The translations under genes were made by a program, and so were the position numbers. Shown in pieces: positions 33,701 through 43,700 of a stretch of DNA of 64,000 nucleotides (the first letter of the stretch is position 1; every line of letters starts with the position of its first letter). Below the pieces are notes generated by a model that saw only the letters and a program-made list of their open reading frames with translations, ran no database searches and was not told the origin of the DNA. Source of the stretch: Okapia johnstoni. Taxonomy: Eukaryota; Chordata; Mammalia; Artiodactyla; Giraffidae. Where the stretch lies: NCBI GenBank assembly GCA_024291935.2, contig CM044310.1, positions 116,446,213 through 116,510,212 of the forward strand, given 5' to 3'.

Positions 33701-35016
33701 AGCGATTGTGTGCCCAGACGAGTGGCCCCTGCTTGCCTTCGTGTCTCTACTGGCCCCCGCCCTGGCCCACGGCAACACTGTGGTCTTGGTGCCCAGTGGG
33801 GCCTGTCCCATCCCTGCCATGGAGGTCTGCCAGGTACAGTTGCCTGCCTGCCTGCCACCACTCCCAGCAGCCTGGAGAGCAGCAGATGGGATGAAAGATG
33901 CCCCATGGCTTGCAGGAGCTCAGCTCTCACCCCACCCCACCCCTGGTAACCATGGTAACCCACATCCTGGTACCTGAGCCTTCAGTCCTTCTGGTCCCAG
34001 TGATGGTTCTCTCCAGACTGTGAGCCTTTATCAGTCATGACCCCAGTCATTCCTGCCAGGACCCCCATGGCCAGTCCCTAGATGCTCACTCCTCATCTTC
34101 CCAACTTCCCTGAGTGTCTCTGACTCCCTTCCTCCCAACCCTGGATGACCCATTCTCCCATCCGCTAGGAGATGGCCACCTTATTGCCAGCAGGCCTGGT
34201 GAATGTGGTGACAGGAGACCGGGACCACCTGACCCGCTGCCTAGCCTTACACCAGGACATCCAGGCCTTGTGGTATTTCGGATCTGCCCAGGTACTTTTT
34301 GTTTTGCCATCACCAGTGTCTTAAACTTCACCAACAAACTCTTCCTTTTCTGGGATCCTGGCTGCACCCCCTTAGAACTCCCATTGCTAAAGGGGAGAAA
34401 CTTCTTGGCAGCTAGGTTCTGAGGTCCTGCCCCTTTAGAGCCCCTGTTGCTAAGGAAGAGGATCTCCTTAGCAACAAGGGCTTGATGCCCAGCCCAAAGA
34501 CCTACTCTCATTAGACAACCCATTGCTAAGGACCACACCCTAGCAACAGAGTCAGAAGCCTACAGTCCACCCTCTTGGTCTTTTGATAGTAACAGATGGA
34601 AACTTCTCATCAACAGTTACACTGGCCCCATTCCTGAGTGTGGGCTGTTAAGGAGAGGAAGTTCCACAGCCATAAAGGTCAATCTTGTTTCTCTCAGCAT
34701 CTGGAAGTTTTGCTTAACGGGAGCGGAACTTTCTAGCCACAGAGCCTAGGTCAAGCCTGTCTTCAGTAAGAGCCCTTGTTGCCAGGGAAGCATGTGCTTA
34801 GCAACCAAGCCAGTAGATATGCTGACCATGCCTCTCTGCCTCTCCCCACACTAGGGCTCCCAGTTTGTGGAGTGGGCCTCAGCAGGAAACCTCAAGCCGG
34901 TGTGGGTGAACAGAGGCTGCCCACGGGCCTGGGATCAGGAGGCTGAGGGGGCAGGCCCGGAGCTGGGGCTGCGGGCAGCACGGACCAAGGCCCTGTGGCT
35001 GCCCATGGGGGACTGA
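21733..35016 (+). CDS. ALDH16A1: ALDH16A1, aldehyde dehydrogenase 16 family member A1, complete
   Basis: Seventeen coding exons: 21733-21822, 26675-26777, 27196-27322, 28290-28468, 28554-28631, 28834-29015, 29099-29251, 29963-30148, 30337-30432, 30628-30764, 30929-31034, 31120-31247, 31619-31786, 32070-32271, 33648-33833, 34169-34291, 34855-35016. The sum is 2406 nt, 801 aa plus stop (human 802); all junctions keep frame. The protein is a double ALDH: a first domain (exons 1-12) and a second partial one (exons 13-17, from [13 protein letters not shown] to KALWLPMGD). In the first domain the segment matching the ALDH active-site loop reads [14 protein letters not shown] with no cysteine, and the usual catalytic Glu segment (ELGGK) reads SLGAE. 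This agrees with what is known for mammalian ALDH16A1, a likely non-catalytic scaffold that binds maspardin (SPG21). Intron 1 is 4.85 kb and mostly repeats. Confidence 0.96.
22482..22672 (-). repeat. Bov-tA SINE
   Basis: GTGAAAGTCGCTCAAGTCGT through GACTGAGCCACAACAGAAGCC, ALDH16A1 intron 1. Confidence 0.85.
22745..22935 (+). repeat. Bov-tA SINE
   Basis: CAGTGGCTCAGTGCATTGCA through GTTGGACACGACTGAAGTGA, ALDH16A1 intron 1, internally shortened near its start. Confidence 0.85.
23103..23328 (-). repeat. Bov-tA SINE interrupting a MIR element
   Basis: Reverse orientation, with its end unit GTGCTTAGTCGCTCAG present twice in tandem near 23108-23140. MIR-like sequence flanks both sides (23050-23100 and 23330-23480). 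Confidence 0.8.
24250..24395 (+). repeat. CHR-type SINE
   Basis: TTTTCCTGGTGGTCCCATGG, CCCTGGTCGGGGAACTAAGA and an AAATAAATAAAT tail. Confidence 0.8.
24412..24625 (+). repeat. CHR-type SINE
   Basis: ACTTTTCTGGTGGTCCAGTG, GGCCAGGGAACTAGATCCCA, then CACAACTGAGACCCAGTGCA. Tandem with the previous copy. Confidence 0.8.
24840..24970. repeat. MIR-type fragment
   Basis: AATTTTCTCACCACTGACCT...GACTGTGATTATCCCCATCT resembles the MIR core. Divergent, so the borders are approximate. Confidence 0.45.
25163..25700 (-). repeat. BovB (RTE) LINE 3' end
   Basis: Reverse orientation: starts AAGTTGTGTCTGACTCTTTG, contains CTCATGTCCATTGAGG-like, GGGACTCTCAAGAGTCTTC and GACTTTTGTTGGCAAAGTGA blocks of the BovB reverse-transcriptase 3' end. 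ALDH16A1 intron 1. Confidence 0.85.
25768..25866 (-). repeat. CHR-type SINE fragment
   Basis: GGGATCTTAGTTCCCTGACC through CACTGGACCACCAGGGAAG. Flanked by similar AAATCATTTCT and AAAGTCATTTCT. Confidence 0.8.
25970..26250 (+). repeat. L1 3'-region fragment
   Basis: CATACACTGCTGGTGGGAAA, CACAATAGCCAAAAGGCAGA and CCAAATGGCCATCAACTGAT are standard L1 ORF2/3' UTR blocks. Confidence 0.75.
26333..26530 (+). repeat. Bov-tA SINE
   Basis: GATAAGGAAGCCGCCTGCCA through CCATGGAGTTGCAAAGACTG. Ends 145 bases before ALDH16A1 exon 2. Confidence 0.8.
27585..27990 (-). repeat. CHR-type SINE split by a nested Bov-tA SINE
   Basis: The outer element (TTTATTTATTTGGCTGTGTC...AGTTGTAGCATG, resuming GGGATCTTTAGCTGTGGCAT... 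through CCACTGGACCACCAGAGAAG) is interrupted by a reverse Bov-tA at about 27637-27852, with GCATG repeated at both joints. Confidence 0.85.
28646..28815 (+). repeat. About 37-bp minisatellite in ALDH16A1 intron 5
   Basis: Four to five tandem units with the core GGACTCCTGGGTCTGAGG followed by a GAGGAGGGGCTGGGGGTCT-type half. It fills most of the intron between exons 28554-28631 and 28834-29015. Confidence 0.9.
29480..29698 (-). repeat. Bov-tA SINE
   Basis: TTTAGTCGCTGAGTCGTGTG through CTGAGCTACCTGGGAAACCC, ALDH16A1 intron 7. Confidence 0.85.
30165..30295 (+). repeat. About 37-bp minisatellite in ALDH16A1 intron 8
   Basis: Three imperfect units of the same core (CTCCTGGGTCTGAGGGA, GAGGGGCTGGGGG) as in intron 5, in the same orientation. 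Confidence 0.85.
32385..33300 (+). repeat. L1 3'-region fragment carrying two CHR SINEs
   Basis: GGAAAACAGTTTGGCACTTT, GGATTATCCAGGGGTACAAG, TCATTATCTTGATTGTGG and CATATATCAGAACTCATCAA mark an old L1. CHR SINEs sit at about 32656-32795 and 33147-33266. ALDH16A1 intron 14. Confidence 0.8.
33147..33266 (+). repeat. CHR-type SINE with 18-bp target-site duplication
   Basis: AAAGTGTGTGCAGTTTAG flanks it at 33129-33146 and 33267-33284. It is nested in the L1. Confidence 0.92.
33400..33510. repeat. MIR-type fragment
   Basis: ATTTTAAAGGTGAGTGACTG, GGCACAGAGAGGTTAAGTAA and CACGGTCACACAGCTGATGG form the MIR core. 140 bases before ALDH16A1 exon 15. Confidence 0.75.
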
Positions 35017-35253
35017 TTGCCCAAGCACTCGCACTGCATCTCGGAGAGGGAAGACATGGACCCCAACTGACGCCAAACATCTGGAACTTGCCTTATGGTT
35101 CCCGTGCTCTCCAGTAAACTCTGACCAATCTTGGCTGTGCTTCTGAGGGGAGGATGGGAGGAAATAGCAACTTCTGGCCTATTGAGGCCATTTCATTCAG
35201 AGACTCAGCAGCCCTGTGGGCTGGCTCCAGGACAACACAGTGTTTGTGAAACA

Positions 35254-35259
35254 AATAAA
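35254..35259 (+). terminator. ALDH16A1: ALDH16A1 candidate polyadenylation signal
   Basis: AATAAA lies about 240 bases after the stop codon. A weaker AGTAAA lies earlier at about 35113-35118 and another AATAAA at about 35388, so the exact end of the transcript is open. Confidence 0.55.
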
Positions 35260-35619
35260 GGGGACTCGGAAGCTTTGGACAGGGCTCTAGGGACTCTTGC
35301 CTCTTCTCGTCTTTTCCATCCAGTGGCTCCTGCTTCCTGGCTTTCTCTGCATATGCTTTGCCTCAAAATCTGTGGTGTGCTGGTGTAAAATAAACTGCAA
35401 ACACACACACAAAAGCAATTATACTCCAGTAAAAATAATAAAATACAGTGGCTTTCTGGAATAAAATCCTTGGTAAGTAACTTTGGCCAATGTCCATGGT
35501 GTGAAATCTCCTACTGTGTCAATCTCAAGTTCCAGATGACTGAACCGCTGGCTGACAATTCCTGAATTTTTGACAGTCAGCTCCTGTGAGCCACTCCAGC
35601 ATACTGCTGTTTTGAGAAT

Positions 35620-36000
35620 TCCTTTTTTTTTTTTTTTTAATATTCTCTTATGTTTTCATACAGTGTTTTTGTTGTTGTTGTTGTTTTTAAATTATGTATT
35701 TATTTATTTTTGGTGCAATGGGTCTTCAGTTACTCCATGCAGGCTTGCTTTAGTTGCAGTGAGCAAAGGTTACTCTCTGTTGCAGTACACAGGCTTCTCA
35801 CTCTGGTGGCTTCTCTTGTTGCGGAGCACAGGCTCTAAGCACACAAATGAGCTTCATTTGTGGCTCACAGGCTCAGTAGTTTGGCGCACGGGCTTTAGTT
35901 GCTCCGGGGCATGTGGAATCTTCCTCGACCAGGGATTGAACCTGTGTACCCTGCATTGGCAGGCAGATTCCTATCCACTGTACCACTAGGGAAGAAGTCC
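35620..36000 (-). repeat. CHR-family SINE, long form
   Basis: Begins with a T-rich tail, then GGTGCAATGGGTCTTCAGTT, GTTGCGGAGCACAGGCTCTA and CGACCAGGGATTGAACCTGT, reverse orientation. Confidence 0.75.
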
Positions 36001-36224
36001 TCTTTGAGGATTCTTTTTGACGCAAGGAACCCACTCACACTAGCTTAGGATAAAAGGGCATTTTTTGGAAGGCCACAGAGATATGGAAAATAGGGCAAGA
36101 CACACAGATGGGTATCCAGCTCCTAAGAACCTGAATGCAAGCAGGAAGCGTATTCAGGTCTAGTCTCTGTGGGTCACGTGATCTCTTGGGTCTCGTATCT
36201 GTCGGTCTACTTATTCTAAATCCT

Positions 36225-36330
36225 TCTAGCCATGTGACTTAAGGAAAGCTTCTTAACCACTCTGAGCCTCGGTTTCCTGATCTGTAAACTGGGGCTAATA
36301 GTTCCAAGCTCATTGGGTAGATTCTGTGAT
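36225..36330. repeat. MIR-type fragment
   Basis: GTGACTTAAGGAAAGCTTCT, CTCTGAGCCTCGGTTTCCTG and ATCTGTAAACTGGGGCTAAT are MIR core sequence. Confidence 0.75.
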
Positions 36331-37009
36331 GGGTCCGCAAACATGCTGTTAGGGGTTGATTTTGTCCTGGAGCAAATGAAAATGGACAACCTCCTATCAG
36401 TTGTTGGCTAAACCTGGGCAGAATAAATCACCTCTCCCAGAATCTGAATGTTTAGACAGGAAAAACACAGGGAACATCTTGGAGGAAAGTCCCTGGAAGG
36501 CTGTAGTTCCTCTGAGGTTTGATAACAGCTTCCTCCCAGATTTCTATGGGCTGCCTCAGTGACCTTCCGATTAGTCCTGTGGCTTTAATCAGTCAAGGCC
36601 AGCTACAGCAGGTCTCCATAACCCCAACAAAGACTACAGAGGACAATGAATGCCACAGCCGCAGGAGAAGAAATCTGATTGGCCAGCCTGAGGCAGGTGT
36701 CCACTAGTGGTCCAATAATCTCTGGCCAAGAGTCAAGAGCTCCTGGTTAAGACAGCCACCTAGTCAGTCAGCAAAAATCAGTTGAGCGCCTGCTGTGAGT
36801 GGGGTGCTGGGGACGGCCATGAACAAGACAGAGCTTAGCCTCATGAGCTCATGTAGTGGATGAGAGGCGCGTTCACTTCCTGTCAGTGCTGTAACAGCGA
36901 CCACAAGATAGTGGCTTAAATAAAACAATGCAAACATATTATCTTACGGCTCCAGAGGTCAGAAGTCTGCAGTGGGTCTCACTGAGCCTAAACCAAGCAA
37001 GGTGTCAGG

Positions 37010-37140
37010 ACTTCCCGGTGGTCCAGTGGCTAAGACTCCAAGCTCCCAGTACAGTGTGACTGGGTTCAATCCCTGGTCAGGGAACTAGATCCCACATGCT
37101 GCGACTCAAAAAAAAAAATGTTTTTAATTTGATTGTGGTG
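37010..37140 (+). repeat. CHR-type SINE
   Basis: GACTTCCCGGTGGTCCAGTG and CAATCCCTGGTCAGGGAACT, with an A-rich tail. Confidence 0.8.
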
Positions 37141-37374
37141 CAATCAAATAAAAATAAATTATTTAAAATAAAATCAAGATGTCAGCGGGGGCTGGGAATT
37201 TGTCTCAAGGGCACTTGGGAGCCATAGAGAGTTTGTGAGCAGAGGAGAGGTAGGCTCAGCTCAGGTTAAAAGACACACAGACATGACATAAGGTGACAGG
37301 TAAAGTACTATAGCAGTAGAAGCAGCTCGGGGCACTCTGGGAGCCCAAAGGAGACACCTTTCCCAGCTTAAGTG

Positions 37375-37404
37375 TGTCTGTCTGTCTGTCTGTCTGTCTG
37401 TGTA
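37375..37404. repeat. (TCTG)n microsatellite
   Basis: About seven uninterrupted CTGT units; likely variable in length. Confidence 0.85.
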
Positions 37405-37459
37405 TGAAGTGAGGATGAGAGAGATGGCAGGAGTCTCCACAAGGCAATTGCCATCTTCA

Positions 37460-38065
37460 TTGAGTTTTTTCCCCAGCTTTATTGAAGTATGACTGACAAT
37501 TAAACATTATATATATATCAGTATTTCAGTTCTACAATGTGATTTTTTATGCACTGTGAAATGATTATCACAGTCAAGTTAATTAACACTTCTGTCACCT
37601 ATTTGTAGTGAGGACAAAAGATCCACTCTCAGCCTCTTCTCAGTATATAATCCAATCTTTTTTTTTTTTTGGCCACACTGCCTGGCATATGGGATCTTAG
37701 TTCCCTGATCAGAGATTGAACCCACACCCACTGGACCATCAGGAAAGTCCCTATTTGTTATTTCTTGAGGGACCTTCACACTTTTTTCCATAGTGGCTGT
37801 ACCAAGTTACATTGCTCCACAACCCCCTCTCCAACATTTATCTTTTTTTGTTTGACTGTGCTGCCTGGCTTGTGGGATCTCAGTTCCCTGACCAGGGATT
37901 GAACCTGACCCCCAGCGGTGAAAGCACCAGATCCTAACCACTAGACCACCAAGGACCTCCCCTTCTCTGTCATAACCTGTTAGCCAACCTAAAAAGTTAT
38001 GTGAGGTGATAATCTCACTGTGGTTTTGATTTGTATTTCCCTAATGAATAGTGATCGCATTGAGC
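37460..38065 (-). repeat. L1 fragment interrupted by two CHR SINEs
   Basis: L1 reverse strand (CCCCAGCTTTATTGAAGTAT, TTCCATAGTGGCTGTACCAA, GTGGTTTTGATTTGTATTTC) with SINEs at about 37655-37752 and 37835-37962, both ending in a CACTGGACCATCAGG-like or TAGACCACCAAGG-like end. Confidence 0.75.
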
Positions 38066-38366
38066 CTTGAAGGGCAATGAGCATCTAATTAGAAAAGGTG
38101 TGTGTGGGGGGAGGGCGGGCAGGGAGCATCCCTGGCAGAGGAAACAGCATGTGCAAAGGCCCAGAGGTGAGAAACAGCTTTGAGGGAACTAGTGGTTTCA
38201 ATGGTGGCCCCACCAAAATACTTCCTCATCCATGGAACCTATGAATGTGATCTTACTTGGAAAGTAATCCTTGAAGATGGAAGTAAGTTAAGGACCTCAA
38301 GATATCCTGGGTTATCCAAGTAGACCCTGCATCTAAATACAAGTTTCTTTATAAGACACAAAAGAG

Positions 38367-38705
38367 GAGGACTTCCCTGGGGGCTCAGTGGTAAAGAATC
38401 CGCTTGCCAAGGGGACACAGGTTCCATCCCTGGTCCAGGGAGGTTTTACATGCCATGGAGCAACAGATCCCGTGCGCCACAACTATTGAGCCTGTGCTCT
38501 GGACCCCTGGAGCCACAACTACTGAGCCCATGTGCCACAATTACTGAATCCCAAGTGCCCTAGAGTCCGTGCTCCGCAACAAGAGAAGCCACCACAATGA
38601 GAAGCCCACACACCGCGACTAGAGAGTAGCCTCTGCTCTCTGCAACTAGAGAAAAGCCCGTGCAGCAACGAAGACCCAGTGCAACCAAAAATACATAATT
38701 TAAAA
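38367..38705 (+). repeat. CHR-family SINE, long form
   Basis: GGACTTCCCTGGGGGCTCAG, CGTGCGCCACAACTATTGAG, GCAACAAGAGAAGCCACCAC and a CAACCAAAAATACATAA end. Confidence 0.8.
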
Positions 38706-40399
38706 AGAGAGACAAAAGAGGAGAGGACAGGGAGAAGAGCAAAAAGCCATGTGAAGTTGGAGACAGAAGTTGAACTCAATTTCTTGCCTCCTTCCCTGGA
38801 GGTTGAAGGTGAGAGGTTGGAGATGGGAAGAGAGAAGTTCCAGCCCTCTATTCACCTGACTGGTCTTTCTGGTCCTATCCAGCCCCCATCCTGAGTCACC
38901 TCATTAGTGTAAACTCAGGTGTGGTCAGGGAGCCCCTCTTAATAACAAAGACACACCTATCTGGAAGTTTCAGTGAATTAGAAGTTGTCACCCAAGAAAC
39001 AGAGCCCAAGACCAGGTGCATTTCCCAGTATATGACAACAACACAGAGGGCGCCAGGATCCTTTTGTTCATTCATTTAACAAATATTGATGGAGCACCTG
39101 CTGTGAGCCAGTCATGGTTCTAGCTGCTGGAGATCCACCAGGATAAACATAACATGGTCCTCCTGGAGTTGAAGTCCTAACGGGGACAACTGACAATAAA
39201 GAAGATAAACTGCAGTGGTGTGTCCGCAGGTGATAAGTGACAAGGGAGAAAGAAAAGCTCGGATGAGTGGGAGTGCTGGGAGGGGTTGCAACTTGAAAAA
39301 GGGTGGTTGGGGAAGGCTTCGCCTTGTGTATTTTTTTAACCTTTTTTTGGGGGGGGGGCTTGCACCGAGTCTTCATTGCGATGCTCTGGCTCTCTCTAAT
39401 TGAGGCGAATGGGGGCTCCTCTTCATTGCAGAGCATGAGTTCCTGGCACACAGGCTTCAGTAGTTGAAGCAGGAGGGTTCAGTAGTTGCAGCTTGCGTTT
39501 GCCTTGTGTATATGAGCAAAGACCTGAATGAGATCAGGTTGAGCCATGTGGATATCTGGGGGAAGGGCATTCCCGACTGAGGGAACAGCCAGTGCAAAGG
39601 CCCTGGGGCAGGAATGTGCCTGCCTCAGGCCAGTGTGGCTGGACTGGAGGGAGGCAGGAGGAGAGGCCCGGTCTGTCTCGGCCACAGTGAGGACTTGGAC
39701 TTGTGTGGCAGGCGCGCAGGTAGGGGGGCAGCGTGGAGCAGAGGAGGGAGGTGAGGGGACTTAGGTCTTCACAGGCTCCCTCAGGCTGCACATGGAGAAG
39801 AGACTGGCAAGTGAGGACTGAGGCAGGGAGGCTGGTAGGGTGAGTAGGAAACAATGATATTCAGATGGGTGATGGTGGTGGCAGTGGCAGGGGTGAGATG
39901 CGGTGGGATTCTGAATACATTCTGATGATCAGCCAACAAACTTGCTGATGGATTGGACGGTCAGTGGGCAGTGAGAGGCAGACAGAGTCACAGGTACCCT
40001 CCAAGGCTTTGGGCCCAAACACCTGGAAGGATGGAGCTGTCACTTACCTCCATGTGGAAGGTGATGGGGGTTGGAGAGTGGGGGTGGGTTTCAAGGCAAA
40101 GGTGAAGGGCTCAGGATGACCTCCTCCTTGCCCGGGCTGCGTTAACTCTAGCTGGAGACAGATCCACGTTGGACCCCCAGCGCCACATTCACTGTGTCCC
40201 ACCCGGGCTATCAACCCAAGCTCAGACCCCTTGAGCGTAAGTCCCGCTAAAGCGCCCACTGCGGCGTCAGCTGCCACCTGTCACCACCAGGTGGCGCCCC
40301 TCGCATCAGTCCGATCCACCCCAGCTCACTCTCCCCCCAAAATTTCCTTTCACTTTCGATCTCTGGCTGTCACCCGGCGTGGCCCCTTCCACACCCAGC

Positions 40400-40730
40400 T
40401 GGGGCAAGCCTGGTGCGTGAGGAGAAATGGACTCCGGGTCCCCGAAGGGCGGGACCGGGGTCCCCCTCCTGGGGCTGAGCGCAGGCGGCTGGGGGTCGGG
40501 TTCCTGGGTCCCTGGCCTGCGCAGAGTTGCGGGCACCGGACGTCGGGGTTCTTAGAAGGGGAGATGAGGAGTTTCCACCGTAACTGTGCTTCATGCAGGA
40601 AGCCCTATAGAGTAGGAGGCGGAAACTTAGCCACATCAAAGGACCAAGAGAGGGGCGGGGAGGTGAAGGGGCGGGCAAGGAAGGGGCTGGGGTGTGGGGG
40701 TCCGAGACTCGCTCTTCTGTCCCTTCCAAG
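40400..40730 (+). promoter_or_regulatory. FLT3LG: Candidate FLT3LG promoter / 5' noncoding exon region
   Basis: A GC-rich block directly upstream of the first coding exon. The coding exon appears to begin at about 40731 after the pyrimidine-rich acceptor TTCTGTCCCTTCCAAG, so a noncoding first exon must lie further left. I could not fix its donor with confidence. The region has GGGCGGGG GC boxes near 40655-40680. Confidence 0.4.
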
Positions 40731-40744
40731 ATCCGGCCACAGGC

Positions 40745-40768
40745 ATGAAGGGCCCCCGGCAGAAATGA
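40745..40768 (+). promoter_or_regulatory. FLT3LG: Upstream ORF overlapping the FLT3LG start codon by 4 nt
   Basis: A seven-codon reading frame (MKGPRQK) begins at ATG 40745 and ends at TGA 40766-40768. Its stop overlaps the main start codon (ATG 40765-40767) as ATGA. This arrangement can lower or condition translation of the main frame. It is seen directly in the sequence; the effect is inferred. Confidence 0.6.
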
Positions 40769-43700
40769 TAGTGCTGGCGCCAGCCTGGAGCCCAACTGTG
40801 CGTATCCCTAGGGGTTAAGGTGGGGGAATGGCAGTATCAAGATGGGCAGAGCTGAGAGGGGAGGTGGACAGAGTTGGGGTGGACACGGGTGAGGAGATGA
40901 ACAGGGGTGGGGGGAGATGGACAGAGTTGGGGGAGATGGACAGAGGTGGGGGAGATGGACAGAGGTGGGGGAGATGGACAGAAGTGAGAGAGATTGACAG
41001 GAGTGGGGAGATGGAAGAGGTGGGGGAGATGGAAAGAGGTGGGGGAGATGGACAGGGGTGGGGAGATGGATAGAGTGGGGAGATGGACGGGGTGGGCGAG
41101 ATGGACAGGGGTGGGGGAGATGGACAGAAGTGAGAGAGATTGACAAGGGTGGGGAGATGGACAGGGGTGGGGAGATGGACAGGGGTGGGGGAGATGGACA
41201 GGGGTGGGGGAGATGGACAGGAGTGGGGAAGATGGACAGGGGTGGGGAGTTGGACAGGGGTGAGGAGATGGACGGGGTGGGGAGATGAACAGGGGTGGGG
41301 AGATGGACAGGGGTGGGGAGATGGACAGGAGTGGGGAGATGGACAGGGGTGGGGAGATGGACAGAGTTGGAGGGAGATGGACAGGAGTGGGGATTTGGAC
41401 AGCAGTGGGGAGATGGACAGCGGTGGGGAGATGGACAGAGCTGGCGTGGACAGAGGTGGGCGAGATGGACAGGGGTGGGAGGAAGAAACAAGGAGGTGGG
41501 GGCAAAAAGACAGAGGAATGGGCAGAGATGAGAAAATCCTGGGCAGAGGTGAGCAGAAGTGGAGAGAGATGGGCTGAGGTGCGGAGATGGGAGGTGAGAC
41601 AGACAGAGCGGGCAGAGGAGGGTGAAAACGGTTCAGCACGTGTCCAGAGGCAGAGAGAGATGCAGGGAAAGATGGTCGGAGGTGGGCACACAGGAGCCAA
41701 GCGGAGGAGGGGCTGAGAAGTGAGAGAGCTGGAAAGGGAAAAGAGGAGAGAACAGGGGGCTGCAGGGGGCAGCCTCCACGAGGGAGAGGGGCGTGTATGG
41801 AGTTCATGGAGCCCCCGCCCTGCCCCACCCGCAGACCTCCCTTCTGCTGCTGCTGTTACTGCTCAGCCCTGGCCTCCGAGGGACCCCCGACTGCTCCTTC
41901 CGCCACAGCCCCATCTCCTCCACGTTTGCTATCAAGATCGGCAAGCTGGTGAGCGTCCCTGTTCCCAATCCGAGCCCGAGGTGCTGTCTCTGGGTCTGAC
42001 TTCCCCCTGTCAAGAGTTTCTGTGGCCCCCTGCCTCCTCCCTCTGGGTTCCAGTCCGTCCCCTCGTCCTTGCCCTCTTCTCTCTGGGTCCCGGCTCCCTC
42101 TCTCTGGGACTCCGCCCCCTCACTCTGGGTCCCCGCCCCCTTCTTTCTGGGTTCCCGCCCCCTCTCTCTGGGTCCCCACCCTTTCTCTCTGGGTCCCCGC
42201 CCCCTCTCTCTGGGTCCCCGCCCCCTTCTCTCAGTGGGTCCCCGCCCCCATCTCACTAGGTCCCCGCCCCCTCCCTCTGGGACTCCGCCCCCTCTCTCTG
42301 GGTCCCCGCCCCCTTCTCTCAGTGGGTCCCCGCCCCCATCTCTCTGAGTCCCCTGGGACCTCCTCTCCCCCTCTCTCTGGGTCCCCGCCCCCTCCCTCTG
42401 GGACTCCGCCCCCTCTCTGGGACTCTGGGTCCCCGCCCCCTTCTCTCAGTGGGTCCCCGCCCCCTCTCTCTGGGTCTCCACCTCTCCCCCCTCTCTGGGT
42501 CCCCGCCCCCCCGGACCCGCCTTTTCTCTCTGGTCTCTGTCCCCATCTCAGTGGGTCCCCGCCCCCATCTCTCTAGGTCCCCGCCCCCTCCCTCTGGGAC
42601 TCCGCCCCCTCTCTCAGTGGGGTCCCCGCCCCCTCTCTCTGGGTCTCCGCCCCCTCTCTCTGGGTCCCCATAGTTTGTTTCCTCCTGTCTGCGCAGGCCT
42701 GACCCCGTTTTCTCCCGCAGTCCAAGTACCTGCTTCAAGATTACCCGGTCACTGTTGCCTCCAACCTGCAGGACGTGAGTCACAGACGGGAGGGGCCCAG
42801 AATGGAGGTGGGAAGGAGAGATTCAAGATTCACCGCCCTCTCAGGGGCCAGGCTAGTGTGCGCACCAGGCCGCCCCCTCCCCCGGGACCCAGGAGTCCTG
42901 GCCCCCAGCCCCCTCCGCCCACCCGCGGGACCCAGAGCCTGGGTGGTCTCCCCCTAGGACAAGCTCTGCGGGGCGTTCTGGCGTCTGGTCCTGGCCCAGC
43001 GCTGGATGGGACGGCTCAAGACCGTGGCTGGGTCGGAGATGGAGAAACTGCTGGAGGATGTCAACACCGAGATACACTTTGTCACCTCATGTGCCTTCCA
43101 GGTCAGCCCTGAACTTGGGGGACGAGTGCGGGAGCCTGATGCTTTTCTAGAGATTGGCAGCAAAGGTCTGCTAGGCCTTACTGGAGGTTTCCCCTTGACT
43201 GGGAGCACCCCGAGGGAGGTTGAGCTGGAACCCCAGACCTGCTGGGGCCCGGTGTGGGAAGTGACACTTCTTTAAGTACTGGAGGATGCCCAGGGGTAAG
43301 GGCCCAAGGCATCAATTCTGCTCATTTCTCAGCTTCTGTTGAAGGATGTTGCTAAGGGGTTCTTACCCCTAGCAACAGGGAGAAGGAGGGGAATCTAAAC
43401 ACCCTCCTGATCCAGGTCTGACTGGGCCCTATTGCTAGAGGGTGTTGCTAAGGATGCTTCCCCCTAGCAACCAGGGGGAGCAAGGGTCCAGACTCTCCAT
43501 GAGACCCAGGCCTCACCCTTGACCTAAGGTGATGCTGGGGGTGATGCTGTGGTGACGTCTCCCTCCCCTGCCCCCAGCCCCTTCCCAGCTGTCTTCGCTT
43601 CGTCCAGGCCAACATCTCCCACCTCCTGCAGGACACTTACCAGCAGCTGGAGGCCTTGAAGCCCTGGATCACCCACCGGAATTTCTCCCGGTGCCTGGAA

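Larger units (their letters stand above)
35400..40400. other. Repeat-rich intergenic spacer, ALDH16A1 to FLT3LG
   Basis: The spacer is composed mainly of SINE, L1 and MIR-type fragments, listed separately, plus old interspersed repeat fragments I cannot name (for example 36880-37000, with a GTAACAGCGACCACAAGATA-like core). No coding exon was recognised on either strand. 39.5-40.1 kb holds unique-looking, moderately GC-rich sequence with nothing identifiable. Confidence 0.55.

Noticed and set aside
40870..41480. CRISPR-like array appearance
   Set aside because: Units are contiguous imperfect repeats without unique spacers, in a vertebrate intron; an ordinary minisatellite.
40815..41828. Very long open frame (over 300 codons) on the minus strand and several on + through the same stretch
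   Set aside because: It is a tandem minisatellite with unit length near a multiple of three; the repeats keep several frames open by composition. No splice or protein-family support.
42022..42576. Proline/serine-rich open frame of about 185 codons on +
   Set aside because: Translation of the 19-bp minisatellite (GGGTCCCCGCC units); other frames are equally open.
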